A stretch of 64,000 bases of DNA from Niastella caeni. Lineage in GTDB: Bacteria > Bacteroidota > Bacteroidia > Chitinophagales > Chitinophagaceae. Of this stretch, positions 54,883 through 63,275 are shown one piece after another. Numbering within the stretch: position 1 is the stretch's first letter; the number at the start of each line of letters is the position of its first letter. Both the position numbers and the translations under genes were made by a program. A model generated the notes under the pieces. That model did no database searches, had not been told where the DNA came from, and worked only from the letters and a program-made list of their open reading frames with translations. Location: positions 806,001-870,000 of the forward strand of contig NZ_STFF01000002.1 in assembly GCF_004834005.1 (NCBI RefSeq). Reading direction: 5' to 3'.

Positions 54883-55557
54883 ATGAAATCCATTCAAACA
54901 TACATATACAGCATCCTATTGACTTGTTTCACGGTGGCGGCCTGCAACAAGTACAAGGCATTTAGCGGAGAATCGACAATTAGCGGACATGCTTACCTTG
55001 TAGACAACGTTTCAGGAGCACTACCCGTACCACTTACCAATCAGACAATTTATATCAATACAGGAACAGATACTTCTACCTACCTGTTCCAGGTAAAAAC
55101 AGATGAAGTAGGATTTTTCACCTTTAATGCATTATCTGATAAGGAAGATTACACCATATTTACACGTTCTATAAAAGAAGGAATTGAATACAAAGGAGCT
55201 AAAGGAGTAGGGAAGAGCGAACTGGAGGATGAAAGAGAAACAATAAAACTGGAAGTTGTTCCTTCCTACACGAATGGAATGTATGTCCTGTTTGTAGATA
55301 ACCTGGGAGGGCCCTTGCCCAAACAGCCATTCAGAGTATACACAAGCAAAGTAGCCGCAATGGCAGACTCTGCCAAATACGCTACCCATGATACCGTTAC
55401 CAGCGATCAGGGAGCATTTATTCTCTTCAATGTAAAATCTGTTAAATATTATTTTGTAGCCAAAAACACCTTTGCAGGAACTGAATATAAGTTGTTCGAT
55501 TCAACAAGTGTACCAGCTTCAGGCATAAAAAAAGATACCATTTACCTGAAACAATAA
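54883..55557 (+). CDS. Hypothetical lipoprotein with carboxypeptidase-regulatory-like domain
   Basis: A 224-residue lipoprotein (signal ending FTVAACN). It has an immunoglobulin-like/CarboxypepD-regulatory pattern: STISGHAYLVDNVSGALPVP, VKTDEVGFFTFNALSDKEDY, then a second similar unit (MYVLFVDNLGGPLPKQPFRV ... TSDQGAFILFNVKSVKYYFV). Two repeats of about 90 residues can be traced. It ends with DTIYLKQ. It starts 18 nt after the coiled-coil gene, so the two proteins probably work together at the envelope. Confidence 0.75.
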   Translation: MKSIQTYIYSILLTCFTVAACNKYKAFSGESTISGHAYLVDNVSGALPVPLTNQTIYINTGTDTSTYLFQVKTDEVGFFTFNALSDKEDYTIFTRSIKEGIEYKGAKGVGKSELEDERETIKLEVVPSYTNGMYVLFVDNLGGPLPKQPFRVYTSKVAAMADSAKYATHDTVTSDQGAFILFNVKSVKYYFVAKNTFAGTEYKLFDSTSVPASGIKKDTIYLKQ

Positions 55558-55580
55558 TAACAGGTTGGTTGAAAATTAAA

Positions 55581-55607
55581 GGAGCCTCAATGGTTATTTG
55601 AGGCTCC
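55581..55607. terminator. Bidirectional terminator
   Basis: GGAGCCTCAA and TTGAGGCTCC form a perfect 10-bp stem with a 7-nt loop, flanked by AAA on the left and CCTTTATT on the right. It separates the lipoprotein gene from the convergent beta-helix gene. Confidence 0.82.
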
Positions 55608-55651
55608 CCTTTATTACATTCAAACTTACAGGAACGTTCCAACGCCGTCAA

Positions 55652-57214
55652 TTATGCTAATGGACGAATACCAATGACTACATTATCATTTGAATAGGCG
55701 CCCATATTACATGTAGCACTTGTACCGCCACCGTTTAAGTTCAGTAGATCGATCGCTGCATTTCTGGCCGGAGAAGCTGATGGCAATTTACCCAGGTTGG
55801 CATTATTCCATACAGAGGATACCAACTGCGGATCAGATTGCAACGAAAGATCATCAAATGGTGTGTTGGCTACCCATTGAGCTAATGATTGCGTTCCGGT
55901 TCCACGGGAATCAACCCAGCCCCACCTGGTGTGTCCGAAACTCAGGTTATGAGATCTGCTTTGCACCGCTGCATCCGAATGACCATCGTAAGCCAGATTG
56001 AATAATGGAGCTGTACCCGTTTTTATATTATTGTGTATTCTCCAACCCGATCCAATATTACCCGCTCCGCCCGTTGCAGTATGAATACCTTCTGTATCTC
56101 TGTTCTCTATTGCATTTATTAATGTATTATTAATAACATCAACATCACGAATTGGATGCCCTGCCTGTAACATGCACTTGACGAGGAAATTTCCGCCAAC
56201 CTGTATGTTTTGGTAAACCTGGTTTCTTCCTAATTCTCCGGATGTATCCATGAAGTTTACAGATCCGGTAGCACGTTCAAACGTGCTTGCACGAACCAGG
56301 TTTCGCCTGAATATTATTCCGCCTAATATCCATCTGTCGGCGCCAGCTCCCTTACTGGTTAATGCTGTTTCAACGTTATCGAAATAACAATTCTCTATGG
56401 TAATACGTCCTGTTGATGTTGTTGTATTTGAACCTGATGGACTAAACAACTGAATGCCCCCCTCATTACCAAATGCATTCTGTCTGCTATAATTTTCAAT
56501 CCAGCAATCGCTAACCAGGTTATTCTGACAACCATGCACACTTTCAAAACGAATGGCAGCATGGTTATTGTCGGATCGTGCCTGTGGCCATGTAGTAGGG
56601 CCACGATCAATTCTAAAGTAAGAAATTCTATTATAACTGCCAGTGCATACGATGGGTCCTGTATCTGGCATTGTTGGTGCAAGCGATTCAGTAATATAGA
56701 ATCCATACCAATGGTGACCGGTTTGTAATCCTAAAACAGGGCATCCATAACCTTGTTGTGTTCCATTGTGTTTTAATATACTTCTTCCTGTAGTACTCAA
56801 TGCAGCATAATTCTGTGCAAAAAATATGATGGGATTGGTTTGAGTGCCATTAGCCGCAATTCGAAAGGAAGGCTCCCATCCTGTACTGGTATTAACACCC
56901 GTATACTCACCCGGACCGCAACTAACCCGCCAGCCAGGTTGGGCTAATCGTAATGCCTGTGCGAGCGTATATGGGTTCTGTTGAGTGCCATTTCCTGAAC
57001 CGGTAGCAGTGGCGCTAACCCAATGCGTTGCTGATAAACGCGCCATGCCGGGATTTGGGCCGGGATCGCCACCTGCATCATCATCGTCGCCACCTTTATC
57101 ATCCTTGTCGGCAGGATCATTTGTTTTTTTGGTACATGCATTCAGCAGTGCGGTCATTGAGGAAAGGCCGATGATACCGGTTACCCCTTTCTTTAAAAAC
57201 TCCTTTCTTTTCAT
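55652..57214 (-). CDS. Parallel beta-helix lipoprotein, paralogue 1 of 3
   Basis: A 520-residue lipoprotein. Its N-terminus (KRKEFLKKGVTGIIGLSSMT) is Tat-like with Arg-Lys in place of twin Arg, and a lipobox LLNAC follows (Cys27). A Gly/Asp-rich linker (DKDDKGGDDDDAGGDPGPNP) precedes a right-handed parallel beta-helix (about 60-520) with repeated strand-turn units (IENCYFDNVETALTSKGAGA, NQVYQNIQVGGNFLV, VDVINNTLINAI). Such folds occur in pectate-lyase-like and alginate/chondroitin-lyase-like proteins; no catalytic residues can be assigned. It is the most downstream of three tandem copies. Confidence 0.85.
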   Translation of the reverse strand: MKRKEFLKKGVTGIIGLSSMTALLNACTKKTNDPADKDDKGGDDDDAGGDPGPNPGMARLSATHWVSATATGSGNGTQQNPYTLAQALRLAQPGWRVSCGPGEYTGVNTSTGWEPSFRIAANGTQTNPIIFFAQNYAALSTTGRSILKHNGTQQGYGCPVLGLQTGHHWYGFYITESLAPTMPDTGPIVCTGSYNRISYFRIDRGPTTWPQARSDNNHAAIRFESVHGCQNNLVSDCWIENYSRQNAFGNEGGIQLFSPSGSNTTTSTGRITIENCYFDNVETALTSKGAGADRWILGGIIFRRNLVRASTFERATGSVNFMDTSGELGRNQVYQNIQVGGNFLVKCMLQAGHPIRDVDVINNTLINAIENRDTEGIHTATGGAGNIGSGWRIHNNIKTGTAPLFNLAYDGHSDAAVQSRSHNLSFGHTRWGWVDSRGTGTQSLAQWVANTPFDDLSLQSDPQLVSSVWNNANLGKLPSASPARNAAIDLLNLNGGGTSATCNMGAYSNDNVVIGIRPLA

Positions 57215-57234
57215 AGCGGATATTGTTTATTGTT

Positions 57235-57271
57235 ATGATGTGAATCAGTAAGGTTTATGAATTCATATCAT
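57235..57271 (-). promoter_or_regulatory. Inverted repeat upstream of beta-helix gene 1
   Basis: ATGATGTGAAT (57235-57245) and ATTCATATCAT (57261-57271) pair over 11 positions, one of them G-U or mismatched. The element lies 21 nt before the start codon. The same element with small changes precedes the two other copies. Confidence 0.6.
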
Positions 57272-57291
57272 CACGTGTGGATGTGCATAAC

Positions 57292-57316
57292 GAAACCCTT
57301 ACGGTGTAAGGGTTTC
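57292..57316 (-). terminator. Terminator of beta-helix gene 2
   Basis: GAAACCCTTAC and GTAAGGGTTTC form a perfect 11-bp stem with a 3-nt loop, 42 nt after the stop of the gene at 57358, so the tandem genes are separately transcribed. Confidence 0.72.
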
Positions 57317-57357
57317 TGTATTCGTGACCGGCCAGTTGGCGAATTTAAACCTGATCA

Positions 57358-58923
57358 TTATAATGGACGAATACCAATGACCACATTATCATTTGAATAG
57401 GCACCCAAATGACATGTAGCACTTGTGCCGCCACCGTTTAAGTTTAATAGATCAATTCCCGCATTTCTGGCCGGAGATGTTGTCTGCAATTTACCCAGGT
57501 TAGCATTATTCCATACAGAGGATACCAACAGTGGATCAGATTGCAACGAAAAATCATCAAATGTGGTAGCGGCCTGCCATTGAGCTAATGATTGCACGCC
57601 GGTTCCGCGAGAATCTACAAAGCCCCATCTGGAGTGTCCGAAACTTAAATTATGAGACCGGCTTTGTACTGCTGCGTCAGATTGACCATCGTAAGCAAAA
57701 TTGAATAATGGAGCAGTTCCCGTTTTTATATTATTGTGTATTCTCCAACCCGATCCCCTGGTACCCGCTCCACCTGATGCGGTGTGAATACCTTCTCTTT
57801 CCCCGTTCATCGCTGCATTGATTATTGTATTGTTGATAATATCAATGTCACGATGGGGATAACCTGCCTGAGCCATGCAAATCACAAGATAATTCCCACC
57901 AACCTGAATATTCTGGTATACCTGGTTTCTTCCTAATTCTCCGGATGTATCCATGAAGTTAACAGATCCGGTAACATTATTAAATGTGCTGGCTCTTACT
58001 AAATTGCGCCTGAACACAATACCACCCAGTATTGGCCTCAGGGAACCTGCTCCCTTAGATGTTAAAGCAGTTTGAACATTATCAAAATAACAATTCTCTA
58101 TTGTAAGACGTCCTGTAGATGTTGTTGTATTGGCGCCTTGCGGACTAAACAGTTGAATACCCTGTTCACTACCAAATGCATTCTCCCGGCTATAATTTTC
58201 AATCCAGCAATCACTAACCAGGTTGTTCTGGCAGCCATTCGTGCTTTCAAAACGAATAGCGGCATGGTTATTATCGGCGCGTGCCTGAGGCCAGGTGGTA
58301 GGGCCACGATCAATTCTAAAGTAAGATATTCTATTGTATTTGCCAGTGCATACGATGGGTCCTGTATCGGGGGTTGTTGGTGCAAGCGATTCAGTAATAT
58401 AGAATCCATACCAATGGTGACCGGTCTCTAATCCCAAAACAGGGCATCCATAACCTTGTTGCGTTCCATTGTGTCTTAGTGTGCTTCTTCCTGTAGTATT
58501 CAATGCAGCATAATTCTGTGCAAAGAATATGATGGGATTGGTTTCAGTGCCATTAGCTGCAATTCGAAAGGAAGGGTCGAATCGTTGATTTGTATTAACG
58601 CCTATATAATCACCCGGGCCGCAACAAACCCGCCAGCCAGGTTGGGCTAATCGTAATGCCTGTGCAAGCGTATATGGATTCTGTTGAGTACCATTTCCTG
58701 AACCGGTAGCCGTTGCGCTAACCCAATGCGTTGCTACTAAAGGTACCTTACCAGTTGGGTTGGGATTTGGGACGGGATCGCCACCTTCATCATCATCGTC
58801 GCCACCTTTCTCATCCTTGTCAACAGGTTCATTTGTTTTGGTACATGCATTCAGCAGTGCGGTCATTGAGGAAAGGCCGATGATACCGGTTACCCCTTTC
58901 TTTAAAAATTCCTTACGTTTCAT
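57358..58923 (-). CDS. Parallel beta-helix lipoprotein, paralogue 2 of 3
   Basis: A 521-residue tandem paralogue of the 55652 gene, same layout: Tat-like start and lipobox LLNAC, acidic linker (DEKGGDDDDEGGDPVPNP), then the beta-helix beginning ATHWVSATATGSGNGTQQNP. Differences between copies concentrate in the linker and in a few loops (TNQRFDPSF for STGWEPSF). The helix units and the end (ATCHLGAYSNDNVVIGIRPL) are kept. It may bind or cleave a polysaccharide at the cell surface; variable loops suggest different ligands. Confidence 0.85.
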   Translation of the reverse strand: MKRKEFLKKGVTGIIGLSSMTALLNACTKTNEPVDKDEKGGDDDDEGGDPVPNPNPTGKVPLVATHWVSATATGSGNGTQQNPYTLAQALRLAQPGWRVCCGPGDYIGVNTNQRFDPSFRIAANGTETNPIIFFAQNYAALNTTGRSTLRHNGTQQGYGCPVLGLETGHHWYGFYITESLAPTTPDTGPIVCTGKYNRISYFRIDRGPTTWPQARADNNHAAIRFESTNGCQNNLVSDCWIENYSRENAFGSEQGIQLFSPQGANTTTSTGRLTIENCYFDNVQTALTSKGAGSLRPILGGIVFRRNLVRASTFNNVTGSVNFMDTSGELGRNQVYQNIQVGGNYLVICMAQAGYPHRDIDIINNTIINAAMNGEREGIHTASGGAGTRGSGWRIHNNIKTGTAPLFNFAYDGQSDAAVQSRSHNLSFGHSRWGFVDSRGTGVQSLAQWQAATTFDDFSLQSDPLLVSSVWNNANLGKLQTTSPARNAGIDLLNLNGGGTSATCHLGAYSNDNVVIGIRPL

Positions 58924-58942
58924 AGCGGATATATTTATTGTT

Positions 58943-58980
58943 ATGATGTGAATGAGTGCAGGATTATAAATTCATATCAT
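58943..58980 (-). promoter_or_regulatory. Inverted repeat upstream of beta-helix gene 2
   Basis: ATGATGTGAAT (58943-58953) and ATTCATATCAT (58970-58980), 16 nt apart, 19 nt before the start codon; equivalent to the elements at 57235 and 60754. Confidence 0.6.
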
Positions 58981-59009
58981 ATAGCATGTGAGTGCAATTA
59001 ATGGCAAAT

Positions 59010-59100
59010 ACCAAGCCAATAACGTACATATGCATTGCTATACAATGTTTTGCGCCCCCCCTTCTCACAAAAACAACAGGGCTGCACGGCCCTGTTGTTG
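59010..59100 (-). repeat. Duplicated intergenic block, copy 1, with active terminator
   Basis: CCAAGCCAATAACGTACAT followed by GCATTGCTATACAATGTTTT and GCGCC recurs at 60822-60912. Both copies end in a hairpin; here the arms are CAACAGGGC/GCCCTGTTG (59074-59097). On the minus strand the hairpin is followed by TTTTTG and terminates the gene at 59198. Confidence 0.75.
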
Positions 59101-59197
59101 ATGAATGATGGTTTACTGAATGATATGTATAATTGCCGAATGCAATATCTGTTCACTGTTGGTAAGCCTTCCGGGAAACACATATCAACGCCGTCAA

Positions 59198-60733
59198 TTA
59201 TGCTAATGGACGAATACCAATGACTACATTATCATTTGAATAGGCGCCCATATGACATGCAGCGGATGTGCCGTTCCCATTTAAGTTTAGTAAATCGATC
59301 GCCGCATTTCGGGCTGGAGAAGTTTGTTGCAATTTGCCCAAATTAGCATTACCCCATACAGACGATACAAGCTGCGGATCAGACTCTAATGAAAAGTCAT
59401 CAAATTGAGTGTTGGCTACCCATTCAGCTAATGATTGCGTTGCGGTTCCGCGGGAATGGACATATCCCCATCTGGAATGTCCGAAGCTCAAATTATGAGA
59501 CCGGCTTAGTACTGCTGCGTCAGATTGAGTTTTAGGAAAATTAAATAATGGAGCAGTACCCGTCTTTATATTATTGTGTATTCTCCAACCTGATCCGGTA
59601 GTACCCGCTCCGGCATATGCTGTGTGAATACCTTCTATTTCTCTGTTCATTGTTGCATTTATCAATGTATTATTGATAACATCAATATCCCGGATTGGAT
59701 AACCTGCCATGCTCCAGCAAACAACAAAATAATTTCCACCAACCTGAATATTCTGATATACCTGGTTTCTGCCTAATTCTCCGGATGTATCCATGAAGTT
59801 TACAGCTCCAACAGTATTAGTAGCTGTGCTTGCACGAACCAGGTTTCGTCTGAATACGATTCCGCCTAATATCCATCTGCTGGTACCTGCTCCCTTACTG
59901 GTTAATGCTGTTTCAACGTTGTCAAAAAAACAATTTTCTATTATAAGACGTCCTGTTGATGTTGTTATAGTTGAATCATTTTGACTAAATAGCTGAATGC
60001 CCTGTTCACTCCTGAATGCATTCTCCCTGCTGTAATTTTCAATCCAGCAATCACTAACCAGGTTATTCTGAACACCAACCCCTTCAAAACGAATAGCAGC
60101 ATGGTTATTATCGGAAAGTGCCTCAGGCCAGGTAACAGGACCACGATCAATTCTGAAGTAAGAAATTCTATTGTATTTGCCACTGCATACGATGGGTCCT
60201 GTATCTGCTTTTGTTGGGGCAAGCGATTCCGTAATATAGAATCCATACCAATGGTGACCGGTAACTAATCCCAAAACAGGGCAGCCATAACCCTGTTGCG
60301 TTCCATTATGTCTTAATATGCTTCTTCCGGAAGTATTCAATGCAGCATAATTCTGTGCAAAGAATATGATAGGATTGTCTTCAGTGCCATTGGCCCTGAT
60401 TTGAAATGAAGTGTCCCATGTATGATTTCTATTAACGCCTATATACTCACCGGGACCGCAACAAACCCGCCAGCCAGGTTGGGCTAATTGTAATGCTTGT
60501 GTGAGCGTATATGGATTCTGTTGAGTGCCATTTCCAGAACCGGTAGCAGTTGCGCTAACCCAGTGCGTTGCCGATAAAGATGCCATGGCGGGAATTGGGC
60601 CGGGACCATCACCCTTATCATCATCGTTGACAGGGTCATTGGTTTTTTTGGAACATGCATTCAGCAGTGCGGTCATTGAGGAAAGGGCGACCATGCCGGT
60701 TACCCCTTTCTTTAAAAATTCTTTACGTTTCAT
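59198..60733 (-). CDS. Parallel beta-helix lipoprotein, paralogue 3 of 3
   Basis: A 511-residue third copy, with start KRKEFLKKGVTGMVALSSMT, lipobox LLNAC, a shorter linker (DPVNDDDKGDGPGPIPAM) and the same beta-helix. Loop differences include NRNHTWDTSF near residue 110 and deletion of a few residues around 210 (EGVGVQNN for ESVHGCQNN) and 390 (NFPKTQSDAA). It lies most upstream, so it may be the oldest or first-expressed member. No metal or catalytic residues can be assigned from sequence alone. Confidence 0.85.
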   Translation of the reverse strand: MKRKEFLKKGVTGMVALSSMTALLNACSKKTNDPVNDDDKGDGPGPIPAMASLSATHWVSATATGSGNGTQQNPYTLTQALQLAQPGWRVCCGPGEYIGVNRNHTWDTSFQIRANGTEDNPIIFFAQNYAALNTSGRSILRHNGTQQGYGCPVLGLVTGHHWYGFYITESLAPTKADTGPIVCSGKYNRISYFRIDRGPVTWPEALSDNNHAAIRFEGVGVQNNLVSDCWIENYSRENAFRSEQGIQLFSQNDSTITTSTGRLIIENCFFDNVETALTSKGAGTSRWILGGIVFRRNLVRASTATNTVGAVNFMDTSGELGRNQVYQNIQVGGNYFVVCWSMAGYPIRDIDVINNTLINATMNREIEGIHTAYAGAGTTGSGWRIHNNIKTGTAPLFNFPKTQSDAAVLSRSHNLSFGHSRWGYVHSRGTATQSLAEWVANTQFDDFSLESDPQLVSSVWGNANLGKLQQTSPARNAAIDLLNLNGNGTSAACHMGAYSNDNVVIGIRPLA

Positions 60734-60753
60734 AGAGGATATAATTTATTGAT

Positions 60754-60791
60754 ATGATATGAATGGGTATAGGATCATGAATTCATATTAT
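60754..60791 (-). promoter_or_regulatory. Inverted repeat upstream of beta-helix gene 3
   Basis: ATGATATGAAT (60754-60764) and ATTCATATTAT (60781-60791), 16 nt apart, 20 nt before the start. Relative to copies 1 and 2, each arm carries one base change. Confidence 0.6.
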
Positions 60792-60821
60792 ATCAGTTGT
60801 GAAGTGCAATTGAGCGCAACA

Positions 60822-60912
60822 ACCAAGCCAATAACGTACATGGGCATTGCTATACAATGTTTTGCGCCACTCTTCACGCAAAAATAACAGGGGCCTCCCG
60901 GCCTGTCATTGA
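60822..60912 (-). repeat. Duplicated intergenic block, copy 2, with orphan terminator
   Basis: This matches 59010-59100, including a hairpin (ACAGGGGCC/GGCCTGT with a bulge) that on the minus strand is followed by TTATTTTTG. Copy 1 terminates beta-helix gene 3. Copy 2 has no minus-strand gene before it; the neighbour at 60993 runs the other way. It looks like the tail of a lost fourth gene copy or a duplicated terminator. Confidence 0.6.
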
Positions 60913-60992
60913 TAATCAGGAAGAATACAGATTAAAGATCTGTTGAAAACAACAAAGAAGAGTTTTAATTTGCTATCAAAATCTGATTATAT

Positions 60993-61469
60993 ATGATTGA
61001 TAATGTCATCAATACTGTAACGCTCCGCTTCCTTGCAGAGCCGTCTGACGTTAACTTCGGGGGAAAAGTACATGGAGGGGCCGTAATGAAATGGATCGAC
61101 CAGGCAGGTTATGCCTGTGCAGCCAACTGGAGCGGGCAATATTGTGTGACAGTATATGTGGGTGGTATCCGTTTCTTCAAACCCATTTCTATTGGTGATA
61201 TGGTGGAAATTACTGCTACGGTTATTTATACCGGTAATACCAGCATGCATATCGCAATTAATGTGCAGGCTGGTAACCCGCGTCGTAAAGACAGGATAAA
61301 AACCACCCACTGTGTAATGGTGTTTGCGGCAGTGGATGATCATGGCAAAACAGTATCTGTTCCTAAATGGGTGCCTGAAACACCTGCTGCTATTGAGATG
61401 GAGAATTATGCCAAAAAGTTAATGGCGCTGAGGCAGAATATTGAAGATGAGATGAAGCCGTACATGTAA
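60993..61469 (+). CDS. Acyl-CoA thioesterase (hot-dog fold)
   Basis: A 158-residue hot-dog-fold enzyme that hydrolyses acyl-CoA to fatty acid and CoA. Family hallmarks: LAEPSDVNFGGKVHGGAVMKW with the Asn/Asp-x-x-Gly-x-x-His-Gly-Gly core, IDQAGYACAANWS, VTVYVGGIRFFKPISIGD and a C-terminal helix. Length matches YciA/BACH-type single-domain members. It is divergent from beta-helix gene 3 and appears monocistronic, a housekeeping gene rather than part of the cluster. Confidence 0.9.
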   Translation: MIDNVINTVTLRFLAEPSDVNFGGKVHGGAVMKWIDQAGYACAANWSGQYCVTVYVGGIRFFKPISIGDMVEITATVIYTGNTSMHIAINVQAGNPRRKDRIKTTHCVMVFAAVDDHGKTVSVPKWVPETPAAIEMENYAKKLMALRQNIEDEMKPYM

Positions 61470-61693
61470 GTACTTTGTTTCTATTCTTTACTTTGGGTCA
61501 GGGCATGCCACCTGTTTAATTTCACTGTGTTGTACAACGGGCTGAATGGTAGTGGATTTTAATGTCACTGATAACGGCATCTTTATTTTGTGCTATTCGA
61601 ATCAAGCCTTTTTTTGTAAAGAATATAACTATTAATCTTTTAATCCTGGTTCATTAATCGAACACTACCGATTATTTTGGTTATCTTACTATA

Positions 61694-61903
61694 ATGTCAA
61701 AATATAAAGATGTAGTGGTGACACTCTCTAAAAAACATCCCGAAACCGGCGAAGCAGTGCCGGCCGGACATACTTATGTAATTGGTGTATTGGGCAAGAA
61801 AAAGAAATGGTATGAAATTGATTCCCGGTTGTTAAACGAATTGTCAAACGAAGATTTACAAAAGGAGCTGTTTAAGATATTGCATCCACAAACACATCAT
61901 TAA
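61694..61903 (+). CDS. Small hypothetical protein
   Basis: A 69-residue protein, MSKYKDVVVTLSKKHPETGE then a hydrophobic strand HTYVIGVLG and charged helices (LLNELSNEDLQKELFKIL). No family recognised. An ATG start, charged residues spaced as in amphipathic helices and normal codon use make it likely real. It stands alone between the thioesterase and a convergent gene. Confidence 0.55.
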   Translation: MSKYKDVVVTLSKKHPETGEAVPAGHTYVIGVLGKKKKWYEIDSRLLNELSNEDLQKELFKILHPQTHH

Positions 61904-62065
61904 CTACGAGCCGGCAGGCACTTAATTTTTTATGGGGTGGAGGTCCGCCTTTTTTATGTATGTGGTGATTGCAAAAATTTCTTGCTGGTCAGCATTGCTC
62001 AGTAGGCAATGGCTATGGCAGGACCTTAGGTTGTGGGGCCGTGATTGGGATTACACGGCAAAAAA

Positions 62066-62085
62066 AAAGCCCCTTGCGGGGCTTT
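62066..62085 (-). terminator. Terminator of the RRM protein gene
   Basis: AAAGCCCC and GGGGCTTT with a TTGC loop form an 8-bp stem. On the minus strand it is followed by a run of nine T, giving a strong terminator 20 nt after the stop of the gene at 62105. Confidence 0.88.
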
Positions 62086-62104
62086 ACAGCTAACAAAAAT
62101 GACT

Positions 62105-62416
62105 TTAGTATCTATTTTTATTATAACTATTTCTGTTGTTGAAGTTGCCACCATTACCACGGGAAGGTCTGTCTTCCTTTGGTTTGGCAACAGATACGCT
62201 GATGGTTCTGTTTTCTACAGTAGCGCCATCCAACTCAGCGATTGCTTTTTTTGAAGCAGCTTCATCAGTCATTTCCACAAAACCGAAACCTCTGGAACGG
62301 CCAGTTTCTCTGTCTGTAATAACTTTAGCTGAAGTAACTTCTCCATAAGGAGCGAAAAAATCCTTTAAGTCTTCATCCTGTACGTCGAAGCTTAAATTTG
62401 AAACATAAATGTTCAT
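62105..62416 (-). CDS. RRM RNA-binding protein
   Basis: A 103-residue single RNA-recognition-motif protein: RNP2 IYVSNLSF, RNP1 RGFGFVEM, and a Gly/Asn/Arg-rich tail (RPSRGNGGNFNNRNSYNKNR). This is the common Bacteroidetes type of small RRM protein that binds mRNA or tRNA and is often cold-induced. The ATG at 62416 directly precedes IYVSNLSF, and an A/T-rich 5' region is present; the longer frame to 62455 adds an unlikely PSSKFFIINLLR. Confidence 0.92.
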   Translation of the reverse strand: MNIYVSNLSFDVQDEDLKDFFAPYGEVTSAKVITDRETGRSRGFGFVEMTDEAASKKAIAELDGATVENRTISVSVAKPKEDRPSRGNGGNFNNRNSYNKNRY

Positions 62417-62578
62417 TCTTAACAAATTTATTATAAAAAATTTTGAGGAAGGCAAGAAGTAAGAAACTAACTATAAAGCAGATTAACTGAGCAATGTAAT
62501 TAATGAATACTAATGCGAGGCTCAAATTGACCAACTGAAGGTACTACTTATTTTTTACATTCTCACAAATAAATAATA

Positions 62579-62613
62579 AAGGTGTGCATACACGACAAGT
62601 GTAAGCACACCTT
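62579..62613 (-). terminator. Terminator of the small protein gene at 62636
   Basis: AAGGTGTGC and GCACACCTT enclose an inner TACAC/GTGTA stem. On the minus strand a T-rich stretch follows. The gap to 62417 contains nothing else. Confidence 0.75.
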
Positions 62614-62635
62614 CCTGCTCAATTTAAAAAATAGA

Positions 62636-62884
62636 TCAGTTTAGTAAGTCATCTATTGGAATGGCCTCCAGGTAATGGCTTATGGCATTCGCATCCGGCA
62701 ATACCCGATATTCTTTAATGCTCTTGTCGGATTTGCTGCAATAAGCTTCAACATAGTAGTAGTTGAGCTGAAACAGGAAAACAATTGTGTCCGGGTAGGA
62801 TCTCTGAGCCAATGCCACTGCATTGTTCATAACAGCGTATTTTTTATCCTCCTCATTTAACAGAATAAATTCAGAAAGCTTCAT
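62636..62884 (-). CDS. Small hypothetical protein
   Basis: An 82-residue protein, MKLSEFILLNEEDKKYAVMN ... VFLFQLNYYYVEAYCSKSDK ... ISHYLEAIPIDDLLN. No family is recognised; it reads as a compact alpha/beta protein of a kind often found as short hypotheticals in Chitinophagaceae. A clear terminator follows and the coding pattern is convincing. Confidence 0.6.
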   Translation of the reverse strand: MKLSEFILLNEEDKKYAVMNNAVALAQRSYPDTIVFLFQLNYYYVEAYCSKSDKSIKEYRVLPDANAISHYLEAIPIDDLLN

Positions 62885-63275
62885 GACGTTAATTTTAAAA
62901 GTTAACTAATAAAGGCTTGCTAAAACTTTAAACGAACTTGAAGAACAGGAACAAAAACTTAATACGATAAATTACTACTGATAAAAGAGAACAAAGGCTG
63001 CAATACAATAAGTAAAATCACTATACGTCAGAAAAAAGGAGGCTGATTTTGACGCAAAAAAACACAGGAACCTTGCGAATATAGGAGTTTTAAGGAAAAA
63101 AAGATGCATTATTTAAAAACACCTGTACAGCTTTATAAATGAACCTACATCTTCCCGGCTCGGAAGTTAGCCTTTTGTGATCCCGTCGATACAATTTTCC
63201 AATAATTTTTTAGGAGTCTTAACACGGATCGCAAAGTTTACGGTTTGACAACCAATTCTTTGTGGGCCTTTTTGT
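62885..63275. other. Gap without recognised features
   Basis: A/T-rich sequence between the small protein gene and the primase remnant. No gene, RNA or repeat was identified. Confidence 0.4.

Noticed and set aside
55720..60752. Plus-strand frames opposite the beta-helix genes
   Set aside because: They recur at the same positions in all three copies because the genes are homologous, not because the frames are coding.
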